From Takakia lepidozioides (lineage: Eukaryota > Streptophyta > Takakiopsida > Takakiales > Takakiaceae), in assembly GCA_030704615.1 (NCBI GenBank), contig CM060731.1, forward strand, positions 44,268,001-44,332,000: 64,000 nucleotides of DNA. The letters are read 5' to 3'. Below the pieces are notes generated by a model. That model saw nothing but the letters and a program-made list of their open reading frames with translations, did no database searches and was not told the DNA's origin. How positions within the stretch are numbered: position 1 is the stretch's first letter; every line of letters begins with the position of its first letter. A program made the translations under genes and the position numbers. Shown here piece by piece: positions 1 to 10,444 of this stretch.

Positions 1-529
1 TTTCAGGTTGGTGGGTGCAAGAAAGGAAGCAAAAGGGCTGATTCTCTTGTGGTGAGAGTGGGGCATGTGTGGAGCATGCCTTCAGTCCATTGGGCTTTTG
101 TTTTCAAGCTTTAGAGAACTAGAAGAGAAGGTAAGGGGCTGATTTGCTCTTATGTGACAGTCCGACACTTGTAGAGCGTGTTCTTAGTTGGGGTTTCAAC
201 CTCAAGCCTAGATAGAGCATGGCTCTTGAAGTGGCAGATGTAGGGGGCTGGAATAGGCTCTAAAACAGATGCTATGGCTAAGGAAAACGCTTGAATGAGT
301 GCTCACAAGGGCTGGAAACCAGCAAGGCTTGGTTGTTTGCCATTGAGTTTAGTGGCGTGTTTGGGGAGTCTAAGTGAGAAAGAAGGCTTGGTTTGTGGCA
401 ACCATCTTCCTCATGGCTTAGGGCTACTATTGGTGGTGTGTGGGAGCCGAAAGAGCAAGAATACCTTGCTGATTTCTTCACAGCCGCCATAGCTCGGTGC
501 AAAGAAGCCTAGAGTCCAAGAGACACAAA
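1..529. other. No gene recognised (left edge)
   Basis: Short open frames occur on both strands but none resembles a known family. The stretch probably belongs to the flank or the long terminal region of the retroelement that follows, but no second copy is available in the window to define a terminal repeat. Confidence 0.4.
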
Positions 530-589
530 CCCTAGCTTGGCGTGGCTAAACCCCTTGGAGAAATGGCTAAACTACCATGAGTGGTCATG

Positions 590-1040
590 GATAGGGCTGT
601 GAGGGGCTGTGACAGGCTGTTCCCTGTGGCTGTGACAGGCTGTGACACGTTGTGATGGGATGTGAGGGGCTGTGACAGGTTGTGGCAGGCTGTGACAGGC
701 TGTGCCATGAGGCCTGTGGGGCTGTGAGGGGCTGTGAGGGGCTGTGACAGGCTGTGCCCAGTGGCCTGTGGGGCTGTGAGGGGCTGTGAGGGCTGTGACA
801 GGCTGTGGCCTGTGGCCTGTGGGGCTGTGACGGGCTGTGACAGGCTGTGATGGGTTGTGACAGGCTGTGCCTGTGGCCTTTGGGGTTGTGATGGGCTGTG
901 ACAGGCTGTGACCTGTGGGGCTGTGACCCTGTGACCTGTGTAGGGCTGTGACAAGCTGTGGCATGTGTGGGGCTATGACGGCTGTGACCAGTGAGTTGTG
1001 TGGGCCTGTGCTGGTCTGTGGTGGCCCGTGTTGACCTGTG
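590..1040. repeat. GGCTGTGAC minisatellite
   Basis: About 450 bp of degenerate tandem repeat built from GGCTGTGAC and GGCTGTGAG units, roughly 8-10 bp each, with longer super-units containing GGCCTGTGGGGCTGTGA. Minus-strand open frames rich in Ser-Gln-Pro run through it only because the repeat contains no stop codon in those frames. A shorter array of the same motif and orientation lies at 61750-61848. Confidence 0.85.
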
Positions 1041-1745
1041 GACGGCCGGTGCTAACTCGTGGAGGCACTGGTGGACTGCCTAAGGACTGGCATGTGGTCT
1101 TGAAGGCCGAATTTTGAAGCTCGTGGAGGGCGGTTTGAGGAGTATCTTCATGATATTCCCATGGTCATGCAAGTGAGGGAAGAGAGGAGAGGAAGAGTGT
1201 TGGGATGAGGGCATGCTAGGGTTAGGCATTGCTTTAGCTTCTCTTCCTCGTAGTTTCCACCCTCTCATTAGGCCAAGACCTTTCTATAGGTGGCGGCAAG
1301 AGTCAGTCCGGGATTGGGCTCGGATGTCCTTGCAGGAGCAACACCGTGGAGTTGTTTTTGGTGTTGGGGAGTTGTCGTTCTGATTTCTTGTGTTTGGATC
1401 CCCTCCATACCTGCATGCTTGATTGTGCGCCATGCTAGTTTTATGTGGGCGCTTGTTTTTATAGGTGATTGGTCCGGATTTGATCACCGGCCAGTCCTAG
1501 AGCATGCTGTCGATGGTGAGGCTGGGGTGATGACCAGCCAGACCATCATTGTTTCTCCTGTGGTGAGGTTGGAGGTGATGACCAGCCAACCATAGGAGTG
1601 CTTGCGGTGGATGCAGGTACAGGTGTAGGCTATGTTAGGAACCTAGTATTCCAAACCATAAGCCGCAACAAGTTCTCTACCCGGTGACCTTGTGGAGAGG
1701 GGGTTAGGGACATGTTCATAACCGGTTGAATGACAGTTTGTCAAC
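1041..1745. other. Probable untranslated leader of the retroelement
   Basis: No protein family is recognisable. A short phrase, GGTGATGACCAGCCA, is repeated at about 1526 and 1575. The region sits between the minisatellite and the gag start codon at 1746, so it is most simply the 5' terminal repeat or leader. I could not identify a convincing primer-binding site. Confidence 0.35.
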
Positions 1746-2900
1746 ATGGAGGTGCCACTAGTTGCTGGGAACAATGCCGGTTCGAGCATTAGCGATACTA
1801 GTGGGTATACGAGACGAGGTGTGCGGTTTAGGCCACCTTCACCTCCTGTGTCTTCTACGGAATGTTCTAATTCGGATTGTGAATCAGGATGACTTATACC
1901 GGCGGTGCAAGTTGTTTCCTTGCCATTGTTGTGGGACACAATGGAAGAGATGTACGGAGCTATCAAGGGGCCACGAAGGTACTATGGGGCGGTGGGCACC
2001 ATCGAGTTGGATGATTTTATCCAAGAGTTTGATAGTTGGTGTGATTTGCAGCAAATGCGCAATCCACAACTATTTACGCCTTTCATGGCATGGAAGGGGC
2101 TGTTTTAGCACCTTGAGGGGCCGCCTATGGATGATTACCATGAATTCAGGCGGGGGCATGAGGTTGAGATCGAGGAGTGGAGGATGTACTGGTCACCCGA
2201 CTATATCTCCATCACTAGGGGCACTAGAGCCACGAGGGCAGTGGCTACATCTGCCGCTGCACTGGCAGCTTCAGCAAGCAGCAGTGGGACTAGTGGGACT
2301 GGTGGTACAGTAGCTACGACGTCCACCCAAGCCACTACCGCACCAGCACTAGTACCCGTGCCTGCCTTCAACCCAGTTGTGGAGTTCTTCGAAGAGTTGA
2401 GAGGGAACTACCAAGGGGTGAGGACAGAGAAGTTGCGGAGCTTGCAAGAGTTCCAACAGAAGCCGACCGATAGCTTGAGGGAGGCTTTCACTCGCATGAG
2501 GCGCTTGATAAATGTAACCCAAGGGGTTACGGAAGCTCAGGCAGTCCAATTCTGGTATGGGATATTGGACAAGGAGCTGAGGAGAAGGGTGCGGGATGCA
2601 ACTCTCATATAAACGGCCCAACCCACCTTAGCAAATGTGTTTTTGCTGGCAGAGCGGATAGAGCTCAACATGGTGGAGGAACGAGTGGTCATGGTGGGAT
2701 TTGCTAAGGAGACACCACGGGGTAGTGGTGCTCCTAGCCAACCACTACCTCAACGTGCTCAAGGCAATAAGGGGGCTCAGGTGAAGCTCAGGGAAGGGCA
2801 GAGAGGACCTCAGATGCAGGGGTCTCTCCCTTCATTTGCTGGCCAACAACGAGCGGATGTGGTGGCTGGACATGTGGATGACCCCATGTCAAGAAGGATT
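1746..2900 (+). pseudogene. gag: Retrotransposon gag, decayed
   Basis: The frame opens with ATG at 1746 and can be followed to about 2900 despite stops at 1890 (TGA), 2106 (TAG) and 2610 (TAA). The middle part (about 2360-2680) has the layout of the Retrotrans_gag capsid domain: an acidic-aromatic segment, FFEELRGNY, then EKLRSLQEFQQKPTDSL, a helix ending RMRRLI, and FWYGILDKELRRRV. An Ala/Ser/Thr-rich linker precedes it. Near 2880 the frame shifts into that of the zinc knuckle and protease. Gag would form the element's particle and package its RNA. The copy is dead. Which LTR superfamily it belongs to cannot be settled because no reverse transcriptase remains; the gag type favours Ty3/gypsy. 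Confidence 0.8.
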
Positions 2901-4534
2901 GCCCAGAGGGAGGCAAAAGGCCGGCACATGCACAATCTGCACAATTGCAGTGTAGGCATTGTGGCAAGCACGGGCATGGAGAGGCCCAGTGTTATGGTTT
3001 GCATCCTGAGTTGCGCCCAGGCCAGTTCTAAGGGAACAATGGTGGCCGGGGGCGAGGTGGAGCAGCCTAGAGAGGACGAGGTGGCCAGGCACGAGGTGCA
3101 GGCCAAGGGCAAGCTCAACATGGCCAAGAACGCGGAGGTCAGGGTGTTGACCAAGGCATGGCCAACCGGCTTCAGCAGCTAGAGCAGAGGCTCGATGCCA
3201 TGACTACAGCTCAGGTGGTACCGGCTCCAAGGCCGGATGGTCCACCTCCTGCTCCTGAGGGAGGAGATATGAGAGGCATGGGATTCATGTGCGGAGCAGC
3301 ACTACCACTAGTGCAGGTGGAGTCTGCTGTAGCCGTGACTCGAGGAGCAGCACGAGTTCCTGAGCCACGAGGTGCAGAGATGGAGTTGGATCCACAGCGT
3401 GGGGAGGCAAGCCGTCAGGCTAGGCTCCCTCAGTCATTCACATTGGTGGAGATAGTGTCGACGCCATCCATGGCACCTAGTTCTTGCCCAACTGTTACCG
3501 AGGCGGAGGTTACTATGCCATTGGGGAGAGCTACACGGGTAGCAGCACTACCTAGTGTTGCCAAGGCTACGGCAGCTAGTGTGCTGCTGGGAGCGGCCAC
3601 ATCTGTGTGTCAGGCTCCATTGTTCTCGGCTACCATGATTGCGATGCCGGGGGTAAGACCAGCTAAGGTGTTTAGGCTGGTAACTACACTCTATGAGAGT
3701 GGGGAGGTTACTTCATCTTCTGCGGAGATAGTGGGAGGTGTAGTGCTGGAGGGATCCTCAGATTTGAGGGTCAAGACTGCCACGGCGGCGCCATGGCAAG
3801 CTGCAGCTGCCAGGTTGATGGAGCTGCCAGCTAGGCCAGCCAATGCGCGCGCCATGGTGACACCTGGAGTTGTCATGTTAGACAACCAGGATGACATTTT
3901 CTGTTTGAGTGGACCGGCAGGCAAGATGTACCGGCCACTGCGGGTCTTGTTGGACTCGAGAGCTCAGCCATTGATGCTGGGCAGAGCTGCTATTGCAGGC
4001 TTGGGCCTCACAGAGGCGGATATGGAGCCTTGTCCTTTCCAGATACAGACGTCTCTGGGAGGATCGGAGCAGGCTCGGGGCATGACACGGCGTGAGTTGG
4101 CTATCAGACTACGGCTGGATCACCCTACAGATGGCTCAGTGATGCGAGCCAAGGCCATTGTGACAGACGCGGTCTCGTATAATGTCCTGGTTGGTGGGGC
4201 AGTGTTGTACCCCATGGGCTTCACCCTGGATTTTTGGGAGGAGTCAGCTTCCTATAGGCCTGGATGGCAGTCAGGGGAGGGCCGATGTGTGCAGCTCCCT
4301 GTGACATTCATAGGAGGAGTTGCGGTTGCCCAGCGGGGCAAGATGCCGACACTAGCAGCATTCACAGCGGCAGTGAGTTGGCCTGGAAAGTTGCTTGAGG
4401 GCAACGCTCAATCAGAGGATGTGCCACCTCCGAGAGAGCAGGAAGACATGTATGGTATGACGGAGTTGCCTGCCATGGTTGCTCAGACTCCATTGTGGGG
4501 CACGAGCAAGGATTTGCAACGGGTTGCTAATTGA
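2900..4534 (+). pseudogene. Retroelement zinc knuckle, RG-rich linker and retropepsin-like domain
   Basis: In the third phase after gag, a CCHC zinc knuckle (CRHCGKHGHGEAQC) starts at 2951, with a damaged knuckle just before it. A linker rich in RG, GQ and GG follows to about 3150, crossed by stops near 3030 and 3067. An open stretch of 458 codons runs 3158-4534. Near 3945-3965 it has VLLDSRAQPLML, which matches the retropepsin active-site signature except that the usual Gly of D-S/T-G is Arg. Farther on, NVLVGGAVLYPMGF matches the second conserved strand region of gypsy proteases. It ends at TGA 4532-4534, but the same frame continues directly into the methyltransferase domain, so the stop is probably a lesion within one polyprotein. 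Inactive as it stands. Confidence 0.7.
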
Positions 4535-4537
4535 CGG

Positions 4538-5424
4538 GTGCAACAAGCCTGGGTGGAGGCTTTTGTACCATCGGGAGAGGAGGAGAGTGTGGGGATTGCA
4601 CCAGGACCACCTCAGTTGTCTCCATTGGACACCATACCTATTGTGTGGCAATATCCAGATGAAGGCATTTGTCTTCTGGACTTGTTTGGCGGGATCAGCA
4701 CCGGATTGGCTGCTGTGTTACAGGCAGGTTTACGAGTTCGGCGTTACCTATATGTGGAGAGAGATGAGACTGCACGACGCGTTTCACTTTGCCATGTTGC
4801 TCAGTTGATGCAGCGGTACCCTGAGTTGTTGCCGGTGTCTACAGTTCGTGGATATCAGCAGGCCCTGCCAGCAGACATTTCGTTGCTGGGGGCACAGGAT
4901 TTGGAGCGGGTTGGCTCCATTGATCTGGTAGTGGCAGGTTGGCCCTGCCAAGGGCATTCATCAGCCGAGCATGGGAATGGATTGTGAGACTCGAGGTCGG
5001 GTCTGTTTTGGGAGATGGTGCGGGTTTTGCGCCACTTGCAGCTTCATCAAGCTGTATCTCCAGCATACATCTTGGAGAATGTGCCACTGATGGGCGATTC
5101 TTGGGCCAGGGTGATGGCCAGTGTGCATCAAGTCCGGTCGTGGCTTGGGTCAGCAGTGTTGCTAGATGCAGCTACAGTGGGGTCACGGGCTCATCGTCCA
5201 CGGCTATGGTGGACTAACTTGATTCCACCCGCACTGCTCAAGCGTGCATTTGATGGGGTGCAGCGGCCAGCACATCTCACAGTGGATAGCATTCTGGACA
5301 CAGGGATGCAGTCTCAGCGTGTGAAACACGATGACCGTTCGCCTTTGGCAGTGGTCAACAAGGTGGGTCAACCATGAGCAACACTGCTCAGCTTCCCAGG
5401 ATCGCATGCTTTCCGGGATTGTGA
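4538..5424 (+). pseudogene. DNA cytosine-5 methyltransferase domain inside the retroelement polyprotein
   Basis: In frame with the protease, this stretch carries the ordered motifs of C5 DNA methyltransferases: motif I LLDLFGGISTGL (about 4674-4709) for S-adenosylmethionine binding, the acidic end of strand 2 (VERD), motif IV GWPCQGHS with the catalytic Cys codon at 4946-4948, motif VI ENV (5075-5083) and motif VIII RAHRPRLWW (5186-5212). The spacing and the LLDAATVGSRAHRPR segment look closest to the Dnmt3-like group rather than Dnmt1/CMT, though I judge this by eye. A TGA at 4985 and another at 5375 interrupt it; readable similarity ends near 5424, before motif X, and no reverse transcriptase follows. 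An active version would methylate cytosines in DNA. Methyltransferase capture by retrotransposons has been reported in dinoflagellates and charophyte algae. Confidence 0.85.
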
Positions 5425-8330
5425 ATAAGTCTTACAGTCTCTATAAAATTTTAGATAACTTTCCACGACATGTTATTCAATTCATTTCGTCTAGGCTTCA
5501 CATCTTTTCCATAATGATGTCATGCAAGTAGCAAGACGATGACGACCGCACGTATATCACATTTTTCGCGATGCCTGGATTCCTCGCTAGTCCACCGCGA
5601 TCTTTTGATCTTTATGTGTATGCACAGACTATGGCGAACCAGTGTTCAGAAAACTCGTCACCTCAATAGCAGTATGCATACTCCCGAAGATATGTACTTT
5701 TTGGGGGCTGGGCTTTTTGTTGATGATGTTGCAGAGGAGATGAGCAATAGTATAGAGAGTATTTCAAGTTCAGGCAGTTCATGTACATGAACAAACTTTG
5801 TGCTTGGTTCCTTACATATGTGTTTGCATATTCCAGTTGGCACATCATCATCGTATTGTTTAGGCTCCAACGACTCATAATCTGCATTTTCAATGTGTGG
5901 TTCTAGGTTCATTCAGTGTTTGCTTTGGATCTGGACCCAGTTATATTTTGAATTGTGCTTTTTGGGCCTTCAATTAAAATCCCATATACCAAAATTTTCA
6001 GGTTGGTATGCATGTGATCTGGATATTCATTTGTGGCAAACTGTTTCCATCCACAAATTATTCGCTATAGTTTTCTTTCCTTCAATGGATCTTGTCTGTT
6101 TTTCCATAGACTCGGGAATAGGGTCAATGATTCAGATACTATCTACGGTTATATGCTTTTCTTTTACTATTCTTGTTTCCTCGTCCAGCTCAAGCATCAC
6201 AAATCCTATTTTGCTATAGGCTCACGCTCGAAGGGTCACGCGAGCATGCTCATCAAAGAACATTCATGTCATTCTCCATATGAAGCATCCAATCCTTTCC
6301 ACCGGTAGAGTTGCCTTCCTATGTAGATAGAACCCATGTCAAGTCTGATCACCTCAAACTTCAGTGGCATTTCCCATTCGCACAAAATTAGGAAAGAGAC
6401 CTTCATCAAGTATTTCCTTACAGAATCAACTTGCTATATGCTAAATCCCCTTATGTACAAAACCTCTATAAAAAATTGGCTTTTGATCTCAACAATGTAG
6501 CATCTTTTAAGAACAGTACCAAATTATTACAATCACCTATGGTACATGTAGATTTCTCCTCCACTAGTGCCACTTGCAAATTTTTGGTTTCTATTCTAAC
6601 CAACTACCAATATTCCAAATGATGTCTGCACATATGAATAGTTGCATTGTAAAGTAAAAATGGGGGCCATGTTTCACCACCCAAGATAGATCTACACGTT
6701 CCCTCTTAAACACATAATCCATTTTTTTATCCCTTCAACCATTCCGTTCACAGGCCCGTGGCGGATGTTCAGAAAAGATGTCGAGACCCCACGTCGGCCC
6801 CGCGCCCGTGGCACCTGCACTTCGTCATCTCGCTTGGTTTGTTCACCATGTCACCGTTCCGTGATCATGATCGACTGATTTATGGCCTGGCTGGGCAGCG
6901 TATGTAACCCACCGTGGACTCGTTCTTATCCTTTCAGTTCATCTCCACAGGGCTCTAAGCATGCCCTCAAACTCTTTTCCTTTCTCTTTCCTCTCTGTTC
7001 TCAACACTGGGCGCCTCCCTCTATCAGTTCGGCCCGCTACTGTGTTCCCCGTTTTACTGTCACCGGATTTATCATGTTCTCGCACGTCAACTCGTTGGAT
7101 CTAGACTCTAAGTACCGATATGACACTCACTGGTAAATATGACTCTGGGCCAGCAACCCACAACACAAAATCCGTCTCAAAGCATAGGCAAACCTGCTGC
7201 ATTTTCCATTCCAGATCATGATCATGTCGTGACAAAAGTACATGCGTTTCTAGTGATATGATCTCTCTTTATGTCATGGTGATGCCCGGCATCCCGTCAT
7301 ATGTCAGCACTGCCTTCTCTTCTCAGTTCTTCCTTCTACTTTGTCTTCACGATGCTAGTAATAAAATCATCTCTAAAGTGATGCATATGTGTTTGCTTAA
7401 CATCGGTAGCTAAAACTCCATTGCTCTACCATCATCAATCTCAAGATCACTGTTGCTTCTCTACATCTCTTCTCTACAGCTTGACCATTACTATAATACT
7501 AAACAATTGCACCTTCATCAGATACACCTGTTGTTTTAAGTGTTTAATACACGGACTAGTGGCTCTAATAATGTCTGGATAATATCAAGAGCCTAAACAT
7601 AATTATCAGCGGCTGCTTAGTCAAGTGCCGTGGCGCTTTAGGGCGGCGGCCCACCAGTCGTCGATCCGCCTAGAATCCAACGCTCTGCATGTTGCCATCC
7701 CTTCATAATCCGTCCTGCCCTAATACTGTTCATTCGTGAGTTCATCCATCTCACTTAGCTACAAACAACGCTCCATACTTATCAACGAAGATCTCCATCG
7801 CTGTTTATTTATATTATGTTCTTCCGTTTGGTGCCAAAAAGTACAGTTTGCATCCTTCACTCATTCCATTTCCCTCCTCGTGCTTCATCCGCATAGGTTT
7901 TGGGATGACCCGCACGTCCATCCATCCTGCTGCCCCTTAGTTTCTCTCCAACTCATAAGCTGTTCGCAAAATCTAGCTTTTTATCATCACCAGTTCTCCC
8001 CTTACAGGACTCCCTTGACCCAAATGCCCCACAAACATAAGCCAATTTCCACCATTTCTCACCTTCACATGTTATACCTAGCTGCAAACAAACAATCATT
8101 TGACATTAATGACAAAGTAACAAACATGCAATGACCTCTAACTATAAGAAACATATGTGCAAAATGGAAACAACCAATTTGCACACTCGGCCCTACAAAC
8201 CCATAGAAGCAACTAGAGAAATGATCAACAATATATGCAAAACATGGACCTTCCAATCTAGTGTGCAACAATTGGGGACAAAATGTGATCAAAATATAAT
8301 TTCTGCAGCCCTAGGAAATCATAGCCCTAA
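5425..8330. other. No gene recognised
   Basis: AT-rich sequence with only short scattered frames. The retroelement similarity stops abruptly at about 5424 and nothing resembling its missing polymerase or 3' terminal repeat is found here. No recognisable domain, RNA gene or ordered repeat was seen. Confidence 0.5.
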
Positions 8331-8331
8331 C

Positions 8332-8582
8332 TAGGGTAGCCTGTGCCGTTGGCCCAAATGTCAAGTGTCATCTAAGCCCAAGTACAATATCCTATGTATG
8401 CAAGGGCGTGTCATATGTCGAGGCCCAAGTACAACCTCTAGGGTAGCTTGTGCCGTTCAAGGGTCCAATGTCATCTAAGTCCAAATGCATTTTTTTTTCC
8501 ACAGAGCCTACGACCAGATTTGAACCGGAGACCTTTCCCTTGATATCTCTCCTCTCGAGGCTCCAACCGTTGTCCCAGGAAT
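8332..8582 (-). mobile_element. tRNA-derived SINE-like element
   Basis: Read on the minus strand, the head has an A-box-like TGGGACAACGGTTGG (8577-8563) and a B-box-like GGTTCAAATCT (8526-8516), about 37 bases apart as in RNA polymerase III internal promoters. An A-rich run follows at about 8498-8490. The body is followed by two imperfect copies of a segment containing CTAGGGTAGC and AATGTCATCTAAG (about 8332-8382 and 8437-8482). I saw no clear target-site duplication, so the boundaries are approximate. Confidence 0.45.
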
Positions 8583-8759
8583 TCCCACTTGCTATTTTTT
8601 GGGAATTTCCAGCGACCCAAAGTACTTGAAATTCCGCATCTCTCACTCCGCAGGTCCAAAAATCATGAGACCAAGCCCGTGCAACCCTCCTCGTCGAGGG
8701 CTTTCCAATGGTATCAAGCACCAAGGTTGGGGCCTCGTGGTTGGGGACATCTCAAATCT

Positions 8760-8800
8760 ACAAAACAAAACAAACAAACAAAACAAAACAAAACAAACGT
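8760..8800. repeat. (AAAC)n/(AAAAC)n microsatellite
   Basis: About 40 bases of CAAAA and CAAA units in direct repeat. No gene context. Confidence 0.9.
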
Positions 8801-10444
8801 CTCGCTTCATATATTGATTAGTCAAGCGACGCTAAGTTAATGCAACAAACCAAATGAACAAAAGTTACTTGATTTGTAAAACAAAAAAGATGATGGCAAC
8901 ATCTTATAAGCTCATGCATATGAACCTCCCCTTAGGTAGGAAAAGAGCAAGTCAAAATGTGGAAGTTGTTTCACTTCGGATACGTACTGATACTGTTTGT
9001 ATCACCTTGGACGGACAAGAATGTCATCGCACCACCGGCTTTGCGAACCACCTAGTTGCCAACTGTAGTCCATCCCACATGTTAGGTCAACGTGGTGCAA
9101 CTTGAATTGGTTACTCAAATTCCTATGGTGGTTAGTTTCTAATATTCGTATTTTATAACCGTTAACGTGCAGCAGTACGTGCCATACTTTCAATTGGATA
9201 GTACGTAATATGTTTGATTATGTTCTAACATTATTTTAAAAGTAATTCAACTTTATTCACACATGCAACACCCAATCCGTGCCTTGTAGGAAGTTAAAAG
9301 GTGAATATTCTACACTATTTAGATATATAAAGTAACATACAACAAATGACATATTGATTAGGATACTGTAAGGTCATCGTAAATGGTTGTGGATTCAAAG
9401 TCACATATGTTGGGTGTCACCCACTATGACCAACCCAGCTATTATTACACTAAAAAGAGATAACTGAGTGAACCAATTATTTAATGACAAATGTATGGGT
9501 ATAACCTTGGGATTTTCGAATGTTCGTGTCCTTGGGAAGGGTTGGACAATGTGTTATGATCGTTAGAAGTTAGTATAGCCCAAACATAAGGTTGTAGCTT
9601 TTTAGGGGTGACATGACACCATAAATTACATCTGTTTCAACATAAGTAATTTTCTATATCTATTATTTATTTATTTTTATAAATAAATAATATATTGAAT
9701 GGTTAAGTTGACTCATTTTGTAGATCTCTAGTGAGCTACCCTCGAACAAAAGTAGCAATATCCTTTGGATGAAGTGACACCATAAGTTATTTACTTCAGC
9801 AACATCAACATTTCATAACCAATACTAGCTTATAATGGTGATTATGTAATATTGATCTACATAGCTGGTTTGGACATTAGTCGTTAATGAAAAAGTATGA
9901 AAGGACATATTTTCAGCTTCTAGTGAATATATAGGTCATTGATTTGCCCCGAGACTCTTCAAATCTCTTCCATCCCTTGTAATTTCTCTATCCTAGCTCC
10001 ATTGTCTTTCTTTTTACTAAAGTTGGACTCGATGTGTCTAACCAAGTTTCACTTATTCACGTGAATCTCTAAGATCATCTCATGTTTTATTCCCAACTCG
10101 AATCCTTCTTAGACATAATACTAGTTATATTAAAAATTTAGGTTCAAATGCTTTCAAACCGTTTATCTTAAAAGTGCATACAATTCTTATTTGTCTCTTC
10201 CACAACTATAACCATCAATAGTCTCTTCTTTAAATTGTATAAAGTACAAATGATTGAAATTTTTATGAATCAATTTCAATTAAGTTTCGAAGCTTAAATG
10301 AAGTTATCAAACATTTCATCCCATTTTATCAAGATTTGATCAAGATCTATGAATATTATCAAATTCCGATGTGAATAACAAACAAAACATATGAAACCAC
10401 AAAATTGTTAGATGCTAATGTGAATTGACGTCCATGTCCAAGTA
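8801..10444. other. No gene recognised; upstream of the F-box gene
   Basis: AT-rich. An AT-only palindrome lies near 9665-9692 (ATTTATTTATTTT / AAATAAATAAT). The last few hundred bases must contain the promoter of the F-box gene but no convincing TATA box or element stands out in so AT-rich a background. Confidence 0.4.

Noticed and set aside
532-964. Two long minus-strand open frames rich in Ser, Gln, Pro and His
   Set aside because: They lie entirely in the GGCTGTGAC minisatellite and are open only because the repeat lacks stops in those phases.
2637-3182. Plus-strand continuation of the gag phase as a separate gene
   Set aside because: The first part is the end of gag; after about 2880 the true similarity (CCHC zinc knuckle, RG-rich linker) is in another phase, so the rest is a shadow.
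1746-5424. Variant genetic code with TAG/TAA read as Gln
   Set aside because: Some relics have stops where Gln fits, but the intact F-box, neprosin, galacturonokinase and kinase genes use standard stops and have none in frame.
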